64,000 nt of DNA from UBA668 sp041178405 (GCA_041178405.1 JBEGVK010000042.1:1-64000); one strand, 5' to 3'. Shown: positions 9,307-16,709, counted from the stretch's first letter. Translations and numbers: made by a program. Notes: generated from the letters alone by a model not told the origin.

Positions 9307-9324
9307 GATGCATGAGAATGCATC
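9307..9324. promoter_or_regulatory. ARG box (ArgR operator) in front of argC
   Basis: A perfect 18-bp palindrome, GATGCAT-GAGA-ATGCATC (7-4-7). The size and symmetry match ArgR operators of other bacteria. It lies immediately before the argC start, and argR is in the operon it would control. A bound repressor here would cover the likely transcription start and start codon region. Confidence 0.75.
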
Positions 9325-9391
9325 CACGTGAGGTCGTTCCCGCCCTCACGGGGCGCGAGCAGCGCCAGTCGCCGTCGGCGACAATGACAGC

Positions 9392-10009
9392 GTGGCAACC
9401 GACGGCCGACCCCACCCTGAGCGGTCCTGCCGCGGGCGCCTGCTCGTGGCAACGCCGCCGCTCGACGATCCGCACTTCGACCGCAGTGTCGTGTTCATGC
9501 TCGAGCACGGTGATGCAGGCGCCATCGGCGTCGTCGTCAACCAGTGCACGCCCGAGGACTGCCCCGACGAGATCTCCGCCTGGTCGTCGCACCTGCGGGC
9601 ACCGGCGGCGGTGTTCACAGGAGGCCCCGTCGAGAGGGTCGCACTCATCGGACTGGCCCTCGCCGTAGGACCCACTGACGGCGGATGGAACGAGGTCACG
9701 ACGCCTGCCGGGACCGACCTGTGGCCGGGAGCACCGGCGGATGCCGTCCTCGGCTCGGTCGACCTCACCGAGGACCCGCACTCGCTCGCCACGCGGATCG
9801 TCGCCGCCCGGATCTTCCGCGGCTACTCGGGATGGTCTGCAGGCCAGCTCGATCGTGAGCTCGCAGAAGGGTCGTGGATGGTGTTCGACGCGACGATCGA
9901 CGATGTCCTCACCGGCGACCCGGACACCCTCTGGCGGCGCGTCGTTGCCCGTCAGGGCGGACGAACTGGCTGGGTTGCGGCGGTGCCCGACGACCTGAGC
10001 GCCAACTAG
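9392..10009 (+). CDS. YqgE/AlgH family protein (DUF179)
   Basis: A 205-residue member of the YqgE/AlgH family, whose biochemical role is unsettled. It begins with the characteristic GRLLVATPPLDDPHFDRSVV and continues with FMLEHGDAGAIGVVVN, then the FTGGPV motif and the RIFRGYSGWSAGQLDRE segment. The GTG start at 9392 is preceded six bases upstream by GACAAT, a possible -10. It is divergent from argC, leaving about 85 bases that hold the ARG box, and ends 3 bases before the convergent pheT stop. Confidence 0.9.
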   Translation: MATDGRPHPERSCRGRLLVATPPLDDPHFDRSVVFMLEHGDAGAIGVVVNQCTPEDCPDEISAWSSHLRAPAAVFTGGPVERVALIGLALAVGPTDGGWNEVTTPAGTDLWPGAPADAVLGSVDLTEDPHSLATRIVAARIFRGYSGWSAGQLDRELAEGSWMVFDATIDDVLTGDPDTLWRRVVARQGGRTGWVAAVPDDLSAN

Positions 10010-10012
10010 CCC

Positions 10013-12361
10013 TCAGCCGCGCAGCGTCGCCCCGAGCTTGCCCACGGTCGCCACGACCTTGGCGCGCACCTCGGCGATGTCGCTGTCGGTGAGCGTCCGG
10101 TCGGCGAGCTGCAACCGGAGCCGATACGCGAGGCTCCGAGCGCCGTCGTCGACACCCCTACCCCGGTACACGTCGAACAGCGCAAGGTCGACGAGGGCGC
10201 TGCCGGCAGCCTGCCGAATCGCCTTCTCGACTCGCTCTGCGGCCACCGTGTCGGGCACGGAGAAGGCGAGGTCGAAGTCGCCCGACGGGAACCTGCTAGT
10301 CGGCCGCCACTGCGGCACCTTCGGCGTCAGCTCGAGCAGCACGCCGAGGTGCAGTTCGAGCACGGCGACTCGCTCGTCGATGCCGTAGGCGTCGAGCACG
10401 TCCGGGTGCACCTCGCCCACTGCGCCGACGACGTCCTTGCCGATCGACAGCGTGGCCGCACGTCCCGGATGCAGACCAGACGGCACCACTGACTGGTCGA
10501 GCCGCGCGCCCCACCCCATGGCCGACGCGACGTCGCGCCACGCCTCGACTGCGGCCGTCGCGTCACGTCCGGCCATCACGACCCCAAGCGCCTCGTGCTC
10601 GGCCGGGAGGATGCCATCAGAGGGGGGATAGACGTGCCCGATCTCGAAGAGTGCGGCTCCGGCAAGGCGGTGCGACTCGTTGAACGCAATCGCCTTGAGC
10701 AGGCCGGGCCGCAACGAGGTGCGCAGGACGTCATCGCCCGCGGCAAGCGGGTTCACCAGGCGTACCGCTGAGGATCCGAGGCCGGCACGCTCGAGGTCGC
10801 CGTCACTGAGGAACGGATGAGGCATCGCCTCACTGACTCCGAGGCCGAGCAGCACCTCGCGCAGTCGGCGACGCCGCTGCTGGACAGCAGACAGCGCCCC
10901 CGGCTGCGACGGCTTCGGCACCGTCTTGCCGAGTCGGTCGTAGCCGTGATGGCGAGCGACCTCCTCGATGATGTCGATCTCGAGGGTGCAGTCGGGTCGC
11001 CACGTGGGAACCGACACGCGAACAGCGCCCTCGGCACTCTCGACACCGAAGCCGATGGGCTCGATGAGGCGGCGGATGTCATCGGCCGAGAACGGCTGGC
11101 CGAGCAGCGCGCTCACCCGATGCGGCCGCACGTCGATCACGACCTGATCCGGCAGGTCAGGGGTCCGCGCATCGACCGCACCCTCGTGCACGACAAGGTC
11201 GGGGCAGGTGAGCCGGAGCAGTTCGACGAACCTCGCGACCGACTGCTCGATGCCGAACGGGTCGACCCCGCGTTCGAAGCGCGCCGATGCTTCACTGCGC
11301 AACCCGAGACGCTGCACGGTCCGCATGATCGCTGTCGGCTCGAACCATGCCGCTTCGAGCGCGATCGACGTGGTCGACTCTGAGATCTCGGTATTGAGGC
11401 CACCCATGATCCCGGCGAGTCCGATCGGACGATCATTGGCATCGCAGATGAGCAGATCGTCTGCAGTAAGCGAGCGCTCGGCCCCATCGAGCGTCACCAG
11501 GGTCTCGCCGGGAGCGGCACGGCGGATGCGGAAGCCGCCGCCGCCGAGCGTATCCATGTCGTAGGCGTGATTCGGCTGGTTGGTCTCGAGCATCACGTAG
11601 TTGCTCACGTCGACCACGTTGTTGATCGGCCGCATACCCGCCGCCGTGAGTCGACGAGCCATCCACTCCGGCGACGCGCCAACAGCGACGCCACTGATGA
11701 CCACACTCGTGAAGCGCGGGCATCGCGGACCGTCGACGATCTCGACCGACGCCGAGCGGGAGCCCGATGCGACGGCCATAGGCGACGGTGCAAACACGAC
11801 CTGCACGCCGAATCGCGCAGCGAGGTCGCGCGCCACGCCGAGGTGCCCGTAGGCGTCGGGGCGGTTGCGCAGCACGTCGATGTCGTAGACGACTTCCTCG
11901 ACCAGACCGAGCGCCGCTCCATATGGCACTCCGAGCGGCGTGTCGGCTGGCATCAGGAGAATGCCGCTGTGGTCGTCGCCAAGGCCGAGCTCTCGCGCCG
12001 AGCACAGCATCCCCTGACTCGGGATCTGGAGGATCGGCTTCGGCTCGATCACCCGGCCGTCGGGCATCACCGTGCCTGCGGTGGCGAGTGGCACCACGTC
12101 GCCGGGCGACATGTTGAACGCTCCGCACCACACGTGCCGCTCGACGCCGTCACCGGCATCGACGAACACCCGGTGCACCTTGGCGGCATCAGGGTGGCGC
12201 TCGGTCCGCAGAACGCGAGCCGTCACGACACCGTGCACCGTTGCGCCAACGGCGTCGACGCTGTCGACAGCAAGTCCGAGGTCGCTCAGCGCTGCAGCAA
12301 GCGCATCGCTGTCGTCGGGCAGTGGGGCGAGGTCACGGAGCCAGGAATGGATGATCTTCAT
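10013..12361 (-). CDS. pheT: Phenylalanyl-tRNA synthetase, beta subunit
   Basis: Large subunit of the alpha2beta2 PheRS. It has 782 residues and the expected domains: a short N-terminal B1 part; a tRNA-binding EMAP-like domain (residues ~40-150, with HPDAAKVHRVFV and QGMLCSARELG); the B3/B4 editing region with NNVVDVSNYVMLE; B5 with the class II-like core; and a C-terminal anticodon-binding ferredoxin-like domain (SRFPSGDFDLAF). It follows pheS by 9 bases and is co-transcribed with it. Confidence 0.97.
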   Translation of the reverse strand: MKIIHSWLRDLAPLPDDSDALAAALSDLGLAVDSVDAVGATVHGVVTARVLRTERHPDAAKVHRVFVDAGDGVERHVWCGAFNMSPGDVVPLATAGTVMPDGRVIEPKPILQIPSQGMLCSARELGLGDDHSGILLMPADTPLGVPYGAALGLVEEVVYDIDVLRNRPDAYGHLGVARDLAARFGVQVVFAPSPMAVASGSRSASVEIVDGPRCPRFTSVVISGVAVGASPEWMARRLTAAGMRPINNVVDVSNYVMLETNQPNHAYDMDTLGGGGFRIRRAAPGETLVTLDGAERSLTADDLLICDANDRPIGLAGIMGGLNTEISESTTSIALEAAWFEPTAIMRTVQRLGLRSEASARFERGVDPFGIEQSVARFVELLRLTCPDLVVHEGAVDARTPDLPDQVVIDVRPHRVSALLGQPFSADDIRRLIEPIGFGVESAEGAVRVSVPTWRPDCTLEIDIIEEVARHHGYDRLGKTVPKPSQPGALSAVQQRRRRLREVLLGLGVSEAMPHPFLSDGDLERAGLGSSAVRLVNPLAAGDDVLRTSLRPGLLKAIAFNESHRLAGAALFEIGHVYPPSDGILPAEHEALGVVMAGRDATAAVEAWRDVASAMGWGARLDQSVVPSGLHPGRAATLSIGKDVVGAVGEVHPDVLDAYGIDERVAVLELHLGVLLELTPKVPQWRPTSRFPSGDFDLAFSVPDTVAAERVEKAIRQAAGSALVDLALFDVYRGRGVDDGARSLAYRLRLQLADRTLTDSDIAEVRAKVVATVGKLGATLRG

Positions 12362-12370
12362 CGCTGCCTC

Positions 12371-13372
12371 TCAGAACTGCCCGATGAAACGGAGGTCGTT
12401 GGTGTACATCTCGCGGACGTCGGCAATGCCGTGCCGCTCCTTGGCCATGCGGTCGATGCCGAATCCGAACGCAAAGCCACTCCACTCCTCTGGATCCAGC
12501 CCGCCGGCCCGCAGCACGTTCGGGTGCACCATCCCGCACCCGCCGAGCTCGAGCCAGTCGCCGCCCGGTGTCCGGATGTCGAACTCAGCGGAGGGCTCGG
12601 TGAACGGGAAGTAGCTCGGGCGGAGTCGGCTCGTGAAGCCTGCGCCGAAGAACGCCTGCGTGAAGCGCTCGATGGTGCCGGCGAGGTCGGCAAGGGTGAT
12701 GCCGCGGTCGATGACCAGTCCCTCGATCTGGTGGAACACAGCGAGGTGCGTTGCATCGGCGGTCTCGTTGCGGAACACGCGGCCGGGCATCACCATGTAG
12801 ATCGGCGGCGCGATGGTCTGCATCACGCGGATCTGCACCGGCGACGTGTGCGTGCGCAGCACCGTGCTGCCGGGCGCGCCGTGGTCGACGTAGAAGGTGT
12901 CGTGCATGCTGCGCGCCGGGTGCTGCGGCGGCATGTTGAGCGCCTCGAAGTTGTGCCAGTCGGTCTCGACCTCGGGTCCTTCGGCGACTTGGAATCCCAT
13001 GCCGACGAAGACATCCTCGAGCCGCTGCCAGGCCTGGGTGACGACGTGGGCGTGGCCGCGACGCGGCGAGTGCATCGTCTCGGTGAGGTCGATCCGCTCG
13101 GCGACGAGCTGTTCGGCGCGCGCCGCCGAGCGCAGAACCCTCAGCCGCTCGCCGAGGGCCGCCTCGACCGCAGCGGTCGCCTCATGCAGCGCCTGCCCAG
13201 CGCCGCGCTTCTCGTCAGGTGTGCCAAGCCCCCCAAGACCGGCCTTGAACCCGGCGAAGGGGCCCTTGCGGCCGAGCAGCTCGGACTCGAGCGCTTCAGC
13301 CTCAGCGAGATCGGCCACCTCGTGGATTCGCCGCACGGCCTCATCGCGCGCCGCAGTGATCTCGTCGATCAT
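12371..13372 (-). CDS. pheS: Phenylalanyl-tRNA synthetase, alpha subunit
   Basis: Catalytic class II subunit of PheRS, 333 residues. An N-terminal coiled-coil arm (residues ~1-85) precedes the catalytic core with HTSPVQIRVM, GRVFRNETADATH (motif 2) and FGFGIDRMAKERHGI (motif 3). The ATG at 13372 is preferred because AAGGAG lies seven bases upstream. The ATG at 13378 is too close to that ribosome-binding site. It is preceded by an unusually long, hairpin-rich leader and followed by pheT. Gene order with the upstream RNA methyltransferase is conserved in actinobacteria. Confidence 0.97.
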   Translation of the reverse strand: MIDEITAARDEAVRRIHEVADLAEAEALESELLGRKGPFAGFKAGLGGLGTPDEKRGAGQALHEATAAVEAALGERLRVLRSAARAEQLVAERIDLTETMHSPRRGHAHVVTQAWQRLEDVFVGMGFQVAEGPEVETDWHNFEALNMPPQHPARSMHDTFYVDHGAPGSTVLRTHTSPVQIRVMQTIAPPIYMVMPGRVFRNETADATHLAVFHQIEGLVIDRGITLADLAGTIERFTQAFFGAGFTSRLRPSYFPFTEPSAEFDIRTPGGDWLELGGCGMVHPNVLRAGGLDPEEWSGFAFGFGIDRMAKERHGIADVREMYTNDLRFIGQF

Positions 13373-13396
13373 CACCATTCTCCTTCGAACGTCGTC

Positions 13397-13458
13397 CCGC
13401 ACCACGGTGCGGTCGGGGCATCGCCCCATCGGCCAGTGCGACCCCCGGGCGGGGGCTG
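13397..13458 (-). promoter_or_regulatory. Hairpin cluster in the pheS leader (candidate attenuator)
   Basis: Reading the minus strand, three successive perfect stems lie between the candidate leader peptide and pheS: CCCCC/GGGGG (13455-13442), GGGGC/GCCCC (13427-13415) and CCGCAC/GTGCGG (13412-13397). The segment CAGCCCC (13458-13452) could instead pair with GGGGCTG (13492-13486) inside the leader reading frame, which would prevent the first stem. No T-box features were recognised. There is no U-run after the stems. Confidence 0.45.
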
Positions 13459-13469
13459 GCGCGGCTCGA

Positions 13470-13529
13470 TCAGTCGACCGGTGCGCAGCCCCAGATCACC
13501 CGGGGGCACGGAAATCGACGAGAGAACAC
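13470..13529 (-). CDS. Candidate pheST leader peptide (19 codons)
   Basis: A GTG at 13529 opens a 19-codon frame ending in TGA at 13472-13470, with phenylalanine at codons 2 and 6 (it reads M-F-S-R-R-F-P). It lies exactly six bases after TAGCGT (13541-13536), the spacing seen at leaderless genes elsewhere in this window. Codons 13-15 contain one arm of an alternative stem. It could be a stalling peptide that senses charged tRNA-Phe. Two Phe codons is a weak signature, so chance is possible. Confidence 0.35.
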   Translation of the reverse strand: MFSRRFPCPRVIWGCAPVD

Positions 13530-13535
13530 GCCGTC

Positions 13536-13541
13536 ACGCTA
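13536..13541 (-). promoter_or_regulatory. Candidate -10 box (TAGCGT) for pheST, overlapping the upstream stop codon
   Basis: TAGCGT at 13541-13536 begins with the TAG stop codon of the upstream methyltransferase gene. Transcription from it would start at the GTG of the candidate leader peptide and give a pheS leader of about 155 bases. No -35 is evident. Confidence 0.4.
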
Positions 13542-14306
13542 CCCGCTGCGCCGCTGCCGGGCGACCTCGAACACGAGGAGCGTGGCTGCCATCGCAGCAT
13601 TGAGGCTCTCGACGGGCCCGCTGTGCGGGATCGTGAGCCACCCGTCGACAGGTGCGTCGTCGGGAAGGCCGTGCGCCTCGTTGCCCACCACGAGCGCCAC
13701 CGGCTGGCGCAGGTCGACCTCGGAGTACGTGCTGCCGCGGTGCGACGACGAGCCCATGACGGAAAGACCCATTGCTCGCAGCTGCCCGAGTTCGGCGACG
13801 ATCACCGGGATCCTGAACACGCTCCCTGCGCTCGCGCGGACCACCTTCGGAGCGAAGGGATCTACCGACCCTGGCGTGAACAGCACCCCGTCCGCTCCCG
13901 CTGCCTCAGCTCCCCTGATGATCGTTCCTGCATTTCCGGGATCGGCCAGCTGGTGGCATCCGACAATGAAGGTCGCCCCTGCCGGCAGCGGATGCTGCCG
14001 CCGTTGCACTACTGCGATGAGCGGCCGCGGCGAGTGCGTCGAGGCAACCCTCTCGATGACGTTCGGAGCGACGTGGAACACCGCTGAGCCACAGTCGACG
14101 GGCTCAGAGCCTGGAGCAACGAACTGCGACTCGACCCGCCAGCCAGCGGCCACAGCCTGTTCGACCAGGGCCGCACCCTCGACGACCACGACACCCGCCT
14201 CGTCACGCGCACCGCGGCGCCCGACAAGGCGCCGCAGGTGCTGGATCTTCGGATTGGAGAACGTCAGCCCGGTCGAGCCGGACTCTCGCTCGTCGTGGTC
14301 GCCCAC
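13539..14306 (-). CDS. TrmH/SpoU family RNA 2'-O-methyltransferase
   Basis: A 2'-O-ribose methyltransferase of rRNA or tRNA, about 255 residues. The SPOUT knot motifs are all visible: DPGNAGTIIRGAEAAGADG (motif 1), VALVVGNEAHGL (motif 2) and ESLNAAMAATLLVFEVARQ (motif 3). An N-terminal substrate-binding domain (residues ~10-90) precedes them. The GTG start at 14306, 11 bases after rplT, is inferred; no ATG is available near the expected N-terminus. Position between rplT and pheS matches the gene called tsnR in mycobacteria. The exact target nucleotide cannot be told. Confidence 0.9.
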   Translation of the reverse strand: MGDHDERESGSTGLTFSNPKIQHLRRLVGRRGARDEAGVVVVEGAALVEQAVAAGWRVESQFVAPGSEPVDCGSAVFHVAPNVIERVASTHSPRPLIAVVQRRQHPLPAGATFIVGCHQLADPGNAGTIIRGAEAAGADGVLFTPGSVDPFAPKVVRASAGSVFRIPVIVAELGQLRAMGLSVMGSSSHRGSTYSEVDLRQPVALVVGNEAHGLPDDAPVDGWLTIPHSGPVESLNAAMAATLLVFEVARQRRSG

Positions 14307-14317
14307 GTCTGGGTCGC

Positions 14318-14671
14318 TCAGAGAGCGGCCTTGGCCTGCGCGACCAGCGTCGAGAACGCCGCACTGTCGGTGACGGCGAGATCGGCGAGCACCTTTCGGT
14401 CGACTGCGATCCCGGCGGCGTTGAGTCCGGCGATGAACCGGCTGTAGCTGATGTCGTTCTGCCGGCACGCAGCGTTGATGCGCTGGATCCAGAGGCGTCG
14501 GAACTCACCCTTCTTGGCGCGGCGGTCGCGGAATGCGTATTGCCCACTGCGCATGACCTGCTCGTTGGCTGCGCGGACAGAGCGGCTCTTGTTGCCGTAG
14601 TAGCCCTTTGCGCGCTCGAGGATCTGGCGGCGCTTCTTCTTGGCGCCGACGGCTCGCTTCACTCGTGCCAT
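14318..14671 (-). CDS. rplT: 50S ribosomal protein L20
   Basis: A 117-residue ribosomal protein that binds 23S rRNA early in assembly. It begins MARVKRAVGAKKKRRQIL and has the long basic N-terminal extension, the RSGQYAFRDRRAKKGEFR segment and the globular RLWIQRINAACRQNDISYS domain. It is the third gene of infC-rpmI-rplT, 72 bases after rpmI and 11 bases before the methyltransferase gene. Confidence 0.99.
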   Translation of the reverse strand: MARVKRAVGAKKKRRQILERAKGYYGNKSRSVRAANEQVMRSGQYAFRDRRAKKGEFRRLWIQRINAACRQNDISYSRFIAGLNAAGIAVDRKVLADLAVTDSAAFSTLVAQAKAAL

Positions 14672-14743
14672 GGTTCTTCTCTCTCTCGTTCGTCGGTGTC
14701 GTTCGGTCGGGAGACGGGCGCAGAGGCCCGCCGGTGAGGATGG

Positions 14744-14941
14744 TCAGCGCTCGCCGAGCAGGCGCTTGATCTTGCGTGCGTCGCCGGGATGCACGTCGAC
14801 TTCGCCGTCGAGGCGACGGGTTCGTGTCGAGGGCTTCTTCTCGAAGAGGTGCTGGCGGTTCTGCTGGAGGCGACGCAACTTGCCGGTTCCGGTCTTCCTG
14901 AACCGCTTCGCAGTGGTCTTGTTGGTCTTCATCTTGGGCAT
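14744..14941 (-). CDS. rpmI: 50S ribosomal protein L35
   Basis: A 65-residue L35, starting MPKMKTNKTTAKRFRKTG, basic throughout. The ATG at 14941 is chosen because AAAGGA lies six bases upstream and the N-terminus matches the family; longer in-frame readings are not needed. It is 73 bases downstream of infC. Confidence 0.98.
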   Translation of the reverse strand: MPKMKTNKTTAKRFRKTGTGKLRRLQQNRQHLFEKKPSTRTRRLDGEVDVHPGDARKIKRLLGER

Positions 14942-15014
14942 GGCATGTCCTTTGGGTGTCCCCTGCGGTGGCAGGGCCTGAGGTCTGGCGAGCGAGACGC
15001 TCGGCAAACGGGTG

Positions 15015-15635
15015 TCAGTCGGTATCGGCGCCGGCAGGCTCTGCAGGCGCTTCACCAGCCTGACCGTCGTCGGCCGAACCGTCGTGTCGGTCGGAGTTCT
15101 TCTTCGGAGGAGCCTTCTTCTCGGGCGACAGCACCATTGTCATGTTGCGCCCCTCGAGCCGGGCCTGGGTCTCGACCTTGGCGGCCCCGTCGAGCTGCTG
15201 CAGCACGGCATCGAGGATCTTCGAACCGAGTTCGGGGTGGGCCATCTCGCGTCCCCTGAACTGCAGGGTCACCTTCACCTTGTGCCCCTCGGAGAGGAAC
15301 TCCTGCATGTGCCTCACCTTGGTGTCGAAGTCGCCCTTGCCGATCTTCGGTCGGAACTTCACTTCCTTGATCGACACCTGCACGGTCTTCTTGCGCGACT
15401 CCTTTGCCTTCTGGCTCTCCTCGTAGCGGAACTTGCCGTAGTCCATGATTCGGCATACGGGTGGGTTCGCCAGCGGGGCTACTTCGACGAGATCGAGGTC
15501 GAGCTGGCGCGCCATGGTGAGCGCTTCCGGCAGCGGCCTGATGCCGAGCTGTTGGCCGTCGGGGTCGATGAGACGCACTTCACGGGCACGTATGCGCTCG
15601 TTGTAGCGGTGCTCCTGCGGCTGCGGCGGTGCTAT
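15015..15635 (-). CDS. infC: Translation initiation factor IF-3, probable AUA start
   Basis: IF-3 binds the 30S subunit, prevents premature 50S joining and discriminates against non-AUG starts. The N-domain contains RYNERIRAREVRLIDPDG and YGKFRYEESQKAKES. The C-domain contains IKEVKFRPKI, MQEFLSEGHKVKVTLQFRGRE and EGRNMTMVL. The C-terminus has an acidic, Ala/Pro-rich extension. The first GTG in frame (15578) would cut off the conserved NERIRARE region. Between it and an upstream in-frame stop the only plausible initiator is ATA at 15635-15633, with AGGAG nine bases upstream (15649-15645). That gives 206 residues. Rare initiators are known for infC and allow autoregulation. Confidence 0.93.
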   Translation of the reverse strand: MAPPQPQEHRYNERIRAREVRLIDPDGQQLGIRPLPEALTMARQLDLDLVEVAPLANPPVCRIMDYGKFRYEESQKAKESRKKTVQVSIKEVKFRPKIGKGDFDTKVRHMQEFLSEGHKVKVTLQFRGREMAHPELGSKILDAVLQQLDGAAKVETQARLEGRNMTMVLSPEKKAPPKKNSDRHDGSADDGQAGEAPAEPAGADTD

Positions 15636-15657
15636 GGCTGCTCACTCCTGTGCAATG

Positions 15658-15714
15658 GGTGTGTCCCCTCCTGTGTCGGGCGATGCGAAGCCACCGGACA
15701 CCACGGGGCACACC
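15658..15714 (-). promoter_or_regulatory. Structured leader of infC (nested hairpin)
   Basis: GGTGTG-T-CCCC (15658-15668) pairs with GGGGCACACC (15705-15714): ten pairs with one bulged base. A second, smaller stem between GTGTC (15673-15677) and GACAC (15697-15701) can form inside it. In the infC mRNA the structure would sit just upstream of the Shine-Dalgarno sequence. A role in autoregulation is possible but unproven. Confidence 0.45.
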
Positions 15715-15725
15715 GCCTGAGCGGC

Positions 15726-15731
15726 ATGCTA
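15726..15731 (-). promoter_or_regulatory. Candidate -10 box (TAGCAT) for infC operon
   Basis: TAGCAT at 15731-15726 would start transcription near 15719, just at the base of the hairpin described at 15658-15714, giving a leader of about 85 bases before the ATA start. No clear -35. Confidence 0.35.
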
Positions 15732-15829
15732 CGCACTGTTGATGACCCGGGCGCACGTGTCGGGGCGAGCCCCTTGTGGCCGGGTGGGGACGACAGGGAC
15801 GTCCCACTTCGCCTCAGTTGTCGGCTCTG

Positions 15830-15835
15830 TAGGGT
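15830..15835 (+). promoter_or_regulatory. Candidate -10 box (TAGGGT), leaderless
   Basis: TAGGGT is followed by seven bases and the GTG start at 15843 of the DUF1844 gene, the leaderless spacing seen repeatedly in this window. Confidence 0.45.
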
Positions 15836-15842
15836 ACCAGTC

Positions 15843-16187
15843 GTGGCCTCCGACGACACCACCTACGACGCTGATCCCGGCGACCATTTCGATGACGACA
15901 CCGCTGACGGCGCCGAGGCACTGGCCGCCCTGCGCGAGGCACGCCAGCGCCTCGGTGGCGTCCCGGCCTCGGTCGTGGTCACCAACCACGTCATGGGGCT
16001 CTACGAACTGGCCGCGATCCACCTCAGTGCCCAGCCGCCGCAGCTCGGCGAGGCGGTGCTGGCCATCGACGCCATGGCCTGCCTCGTCGAGGGGCTCGGT
16101 GACCGACTGGGCGACGAGACCGGCCTCATGAGAGACGCGCTCGCCAACATCCGCCTGGCATTCGTCCAGGTCAAGGGTGCCGTCTGA
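15843..16187 (+). CDS. DUF1844 family protein
   Basis: A 114-residue protein of unknown function. An acidic, low-complexity N-terminus (residues 1-35, rich in Asp) precedes a helical region with VVTNHVMGLYELAAIHLS and a C-terminal LMRDALANIRLAFVQVKG, the pattern of DUF1844 proteins. In other actinobacteria a DUF1844 gene also sits divergently next to infC. The GTG start at 15843 follows a leaderless-type -10. Its last 17 bases overlap the convergent ATL gene. Confidence 0.75.
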   Translation: MASDDTTYDADPGDHFDDDTADGAEALAALREARQRLGGVPASVVVTNHVMGLYELAAIHLSAQPPQLGEAVLAIDAMACLVEGLGDRLGDETGLMRDALANIRLAFVQVKGAV

Positions 16188-16494
16188 ATCTCCCGTAGGC
16201 AGCCCGCCGCACCCGTCCGCCTGCGACATCGACCCCCTCGGCGATGAGGAGCGCCGCCTGCTCTGCTTCGAGGCCGGGCACGAGGCGGCCAGCAGCGTTC
16301 ACCACCCGCCACCACGGGACGGAATCGTCGTCGCTCGCTGCGAGCAACTGCCCCACACGTCGAGCCTGGCGGCCGACACCGGCATCGACGGCGATGTCAC
16401 CGTACGAGACCACCTCGCCCGGACGCAGCGAGCGCACCACGTCGATGATCCGCACATCTCGGTCAGCGCCCGCACCCCGCTGGCCGTCGGTCAC
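16171..16494 (-). CDS. Alkyltransferase-like protein (ATL), MGMT-family DNA-binding protein
   Basis: A 107-residue protein related to the DNA-binding domain of O6-alkylguanine transferases. The helix-turn-helix region LRPGEVVSYGDIAVDAGVG and the arginine finger RQARRVGQLL are present. The active-site PCHR motif is replaced by PWWR, so the alkyl-accepting cysteine is missing. Known ATLs bind alkylated DNA without repairing it and recruit nucleotide excision repair; that role is inferred here. The GTG start at 16494 overlaps the preceding gene (GTGA). Confidence 0.85.
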   Translation of the reverse strand: MTDGQRGAGADRDVRIIDVVRSLRPGEVVSYGDIAVDAGVGRQARRVGQLLAASDDDSVPWWRVVNAAGRLVPGLEAEQAALLIAEGVDVAGGRVRRAAYGRFRRHP

Positions 16495-16709
16495 AGGGCA
16501 GCGACTCCTGCCGCCTCGTATCGGCCGAGGCGGGCGATCGATCTGAACCGCACCGCCGTGCCCACCGCCACCTGACGGGTTCCGTCGGCGATCTCGATGC
16601 AGTGGAACGGCCAGCGGCGGCCGTCGTCATCGATGATCACGCCCAGTCCCACGTCGGCGTCGAACGACGCAACAACGCCGCCGAGAATGCCGTCCGGCAG
16701 TGTGCTCAC
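16491..16709 (-). CDS. Small cold-shock-domain-like protein
   Basis: A 72-residue protein that reads as a divergent cold-shock beta-barrel: GGVVASFDADVGLGVIIDDD, then WPFHCIEIADGTRQVAVG, then VRFRS. The second RNA-binding motif is recognisable (FHC) but the classical KGFGFI is changed. Probable nucleic-acid binding protein, target unknown. GTG start at 16709 lies seven bases after TAGCCT (leaderless). It forms a two-gene unit with the ATL gene. Confidence 0.7.
   Translation of the reverse strand: MSTLPDGILGGVVASFDADVGLGVIIDDDGRRWPFHCIEIADGTRQVAVGTAVRFRSIARLGRYEAAGVAAL

Noticed and set aside
9311..9313. ATG at 9313 as the argC start
   Set aside because: It lies within the ARG-box palindrome and would add three residues before the next ATG with no ribosome-binding site.
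13373..13541. T-box riboswitch in front of pheS
   Set aside because: No T-box sequence or specifier-loop architecture could be found; the leader is better described as alternative hairpins with a short frame.
11567..13603. Long plus-strand open frame opposite pheT/pheS
   Set aside because: It is the shadow of the GC-rich pheST codons; its translation is low-complexity with no recognisable domain, and pheS and pheT on the other strand are unmistakable.
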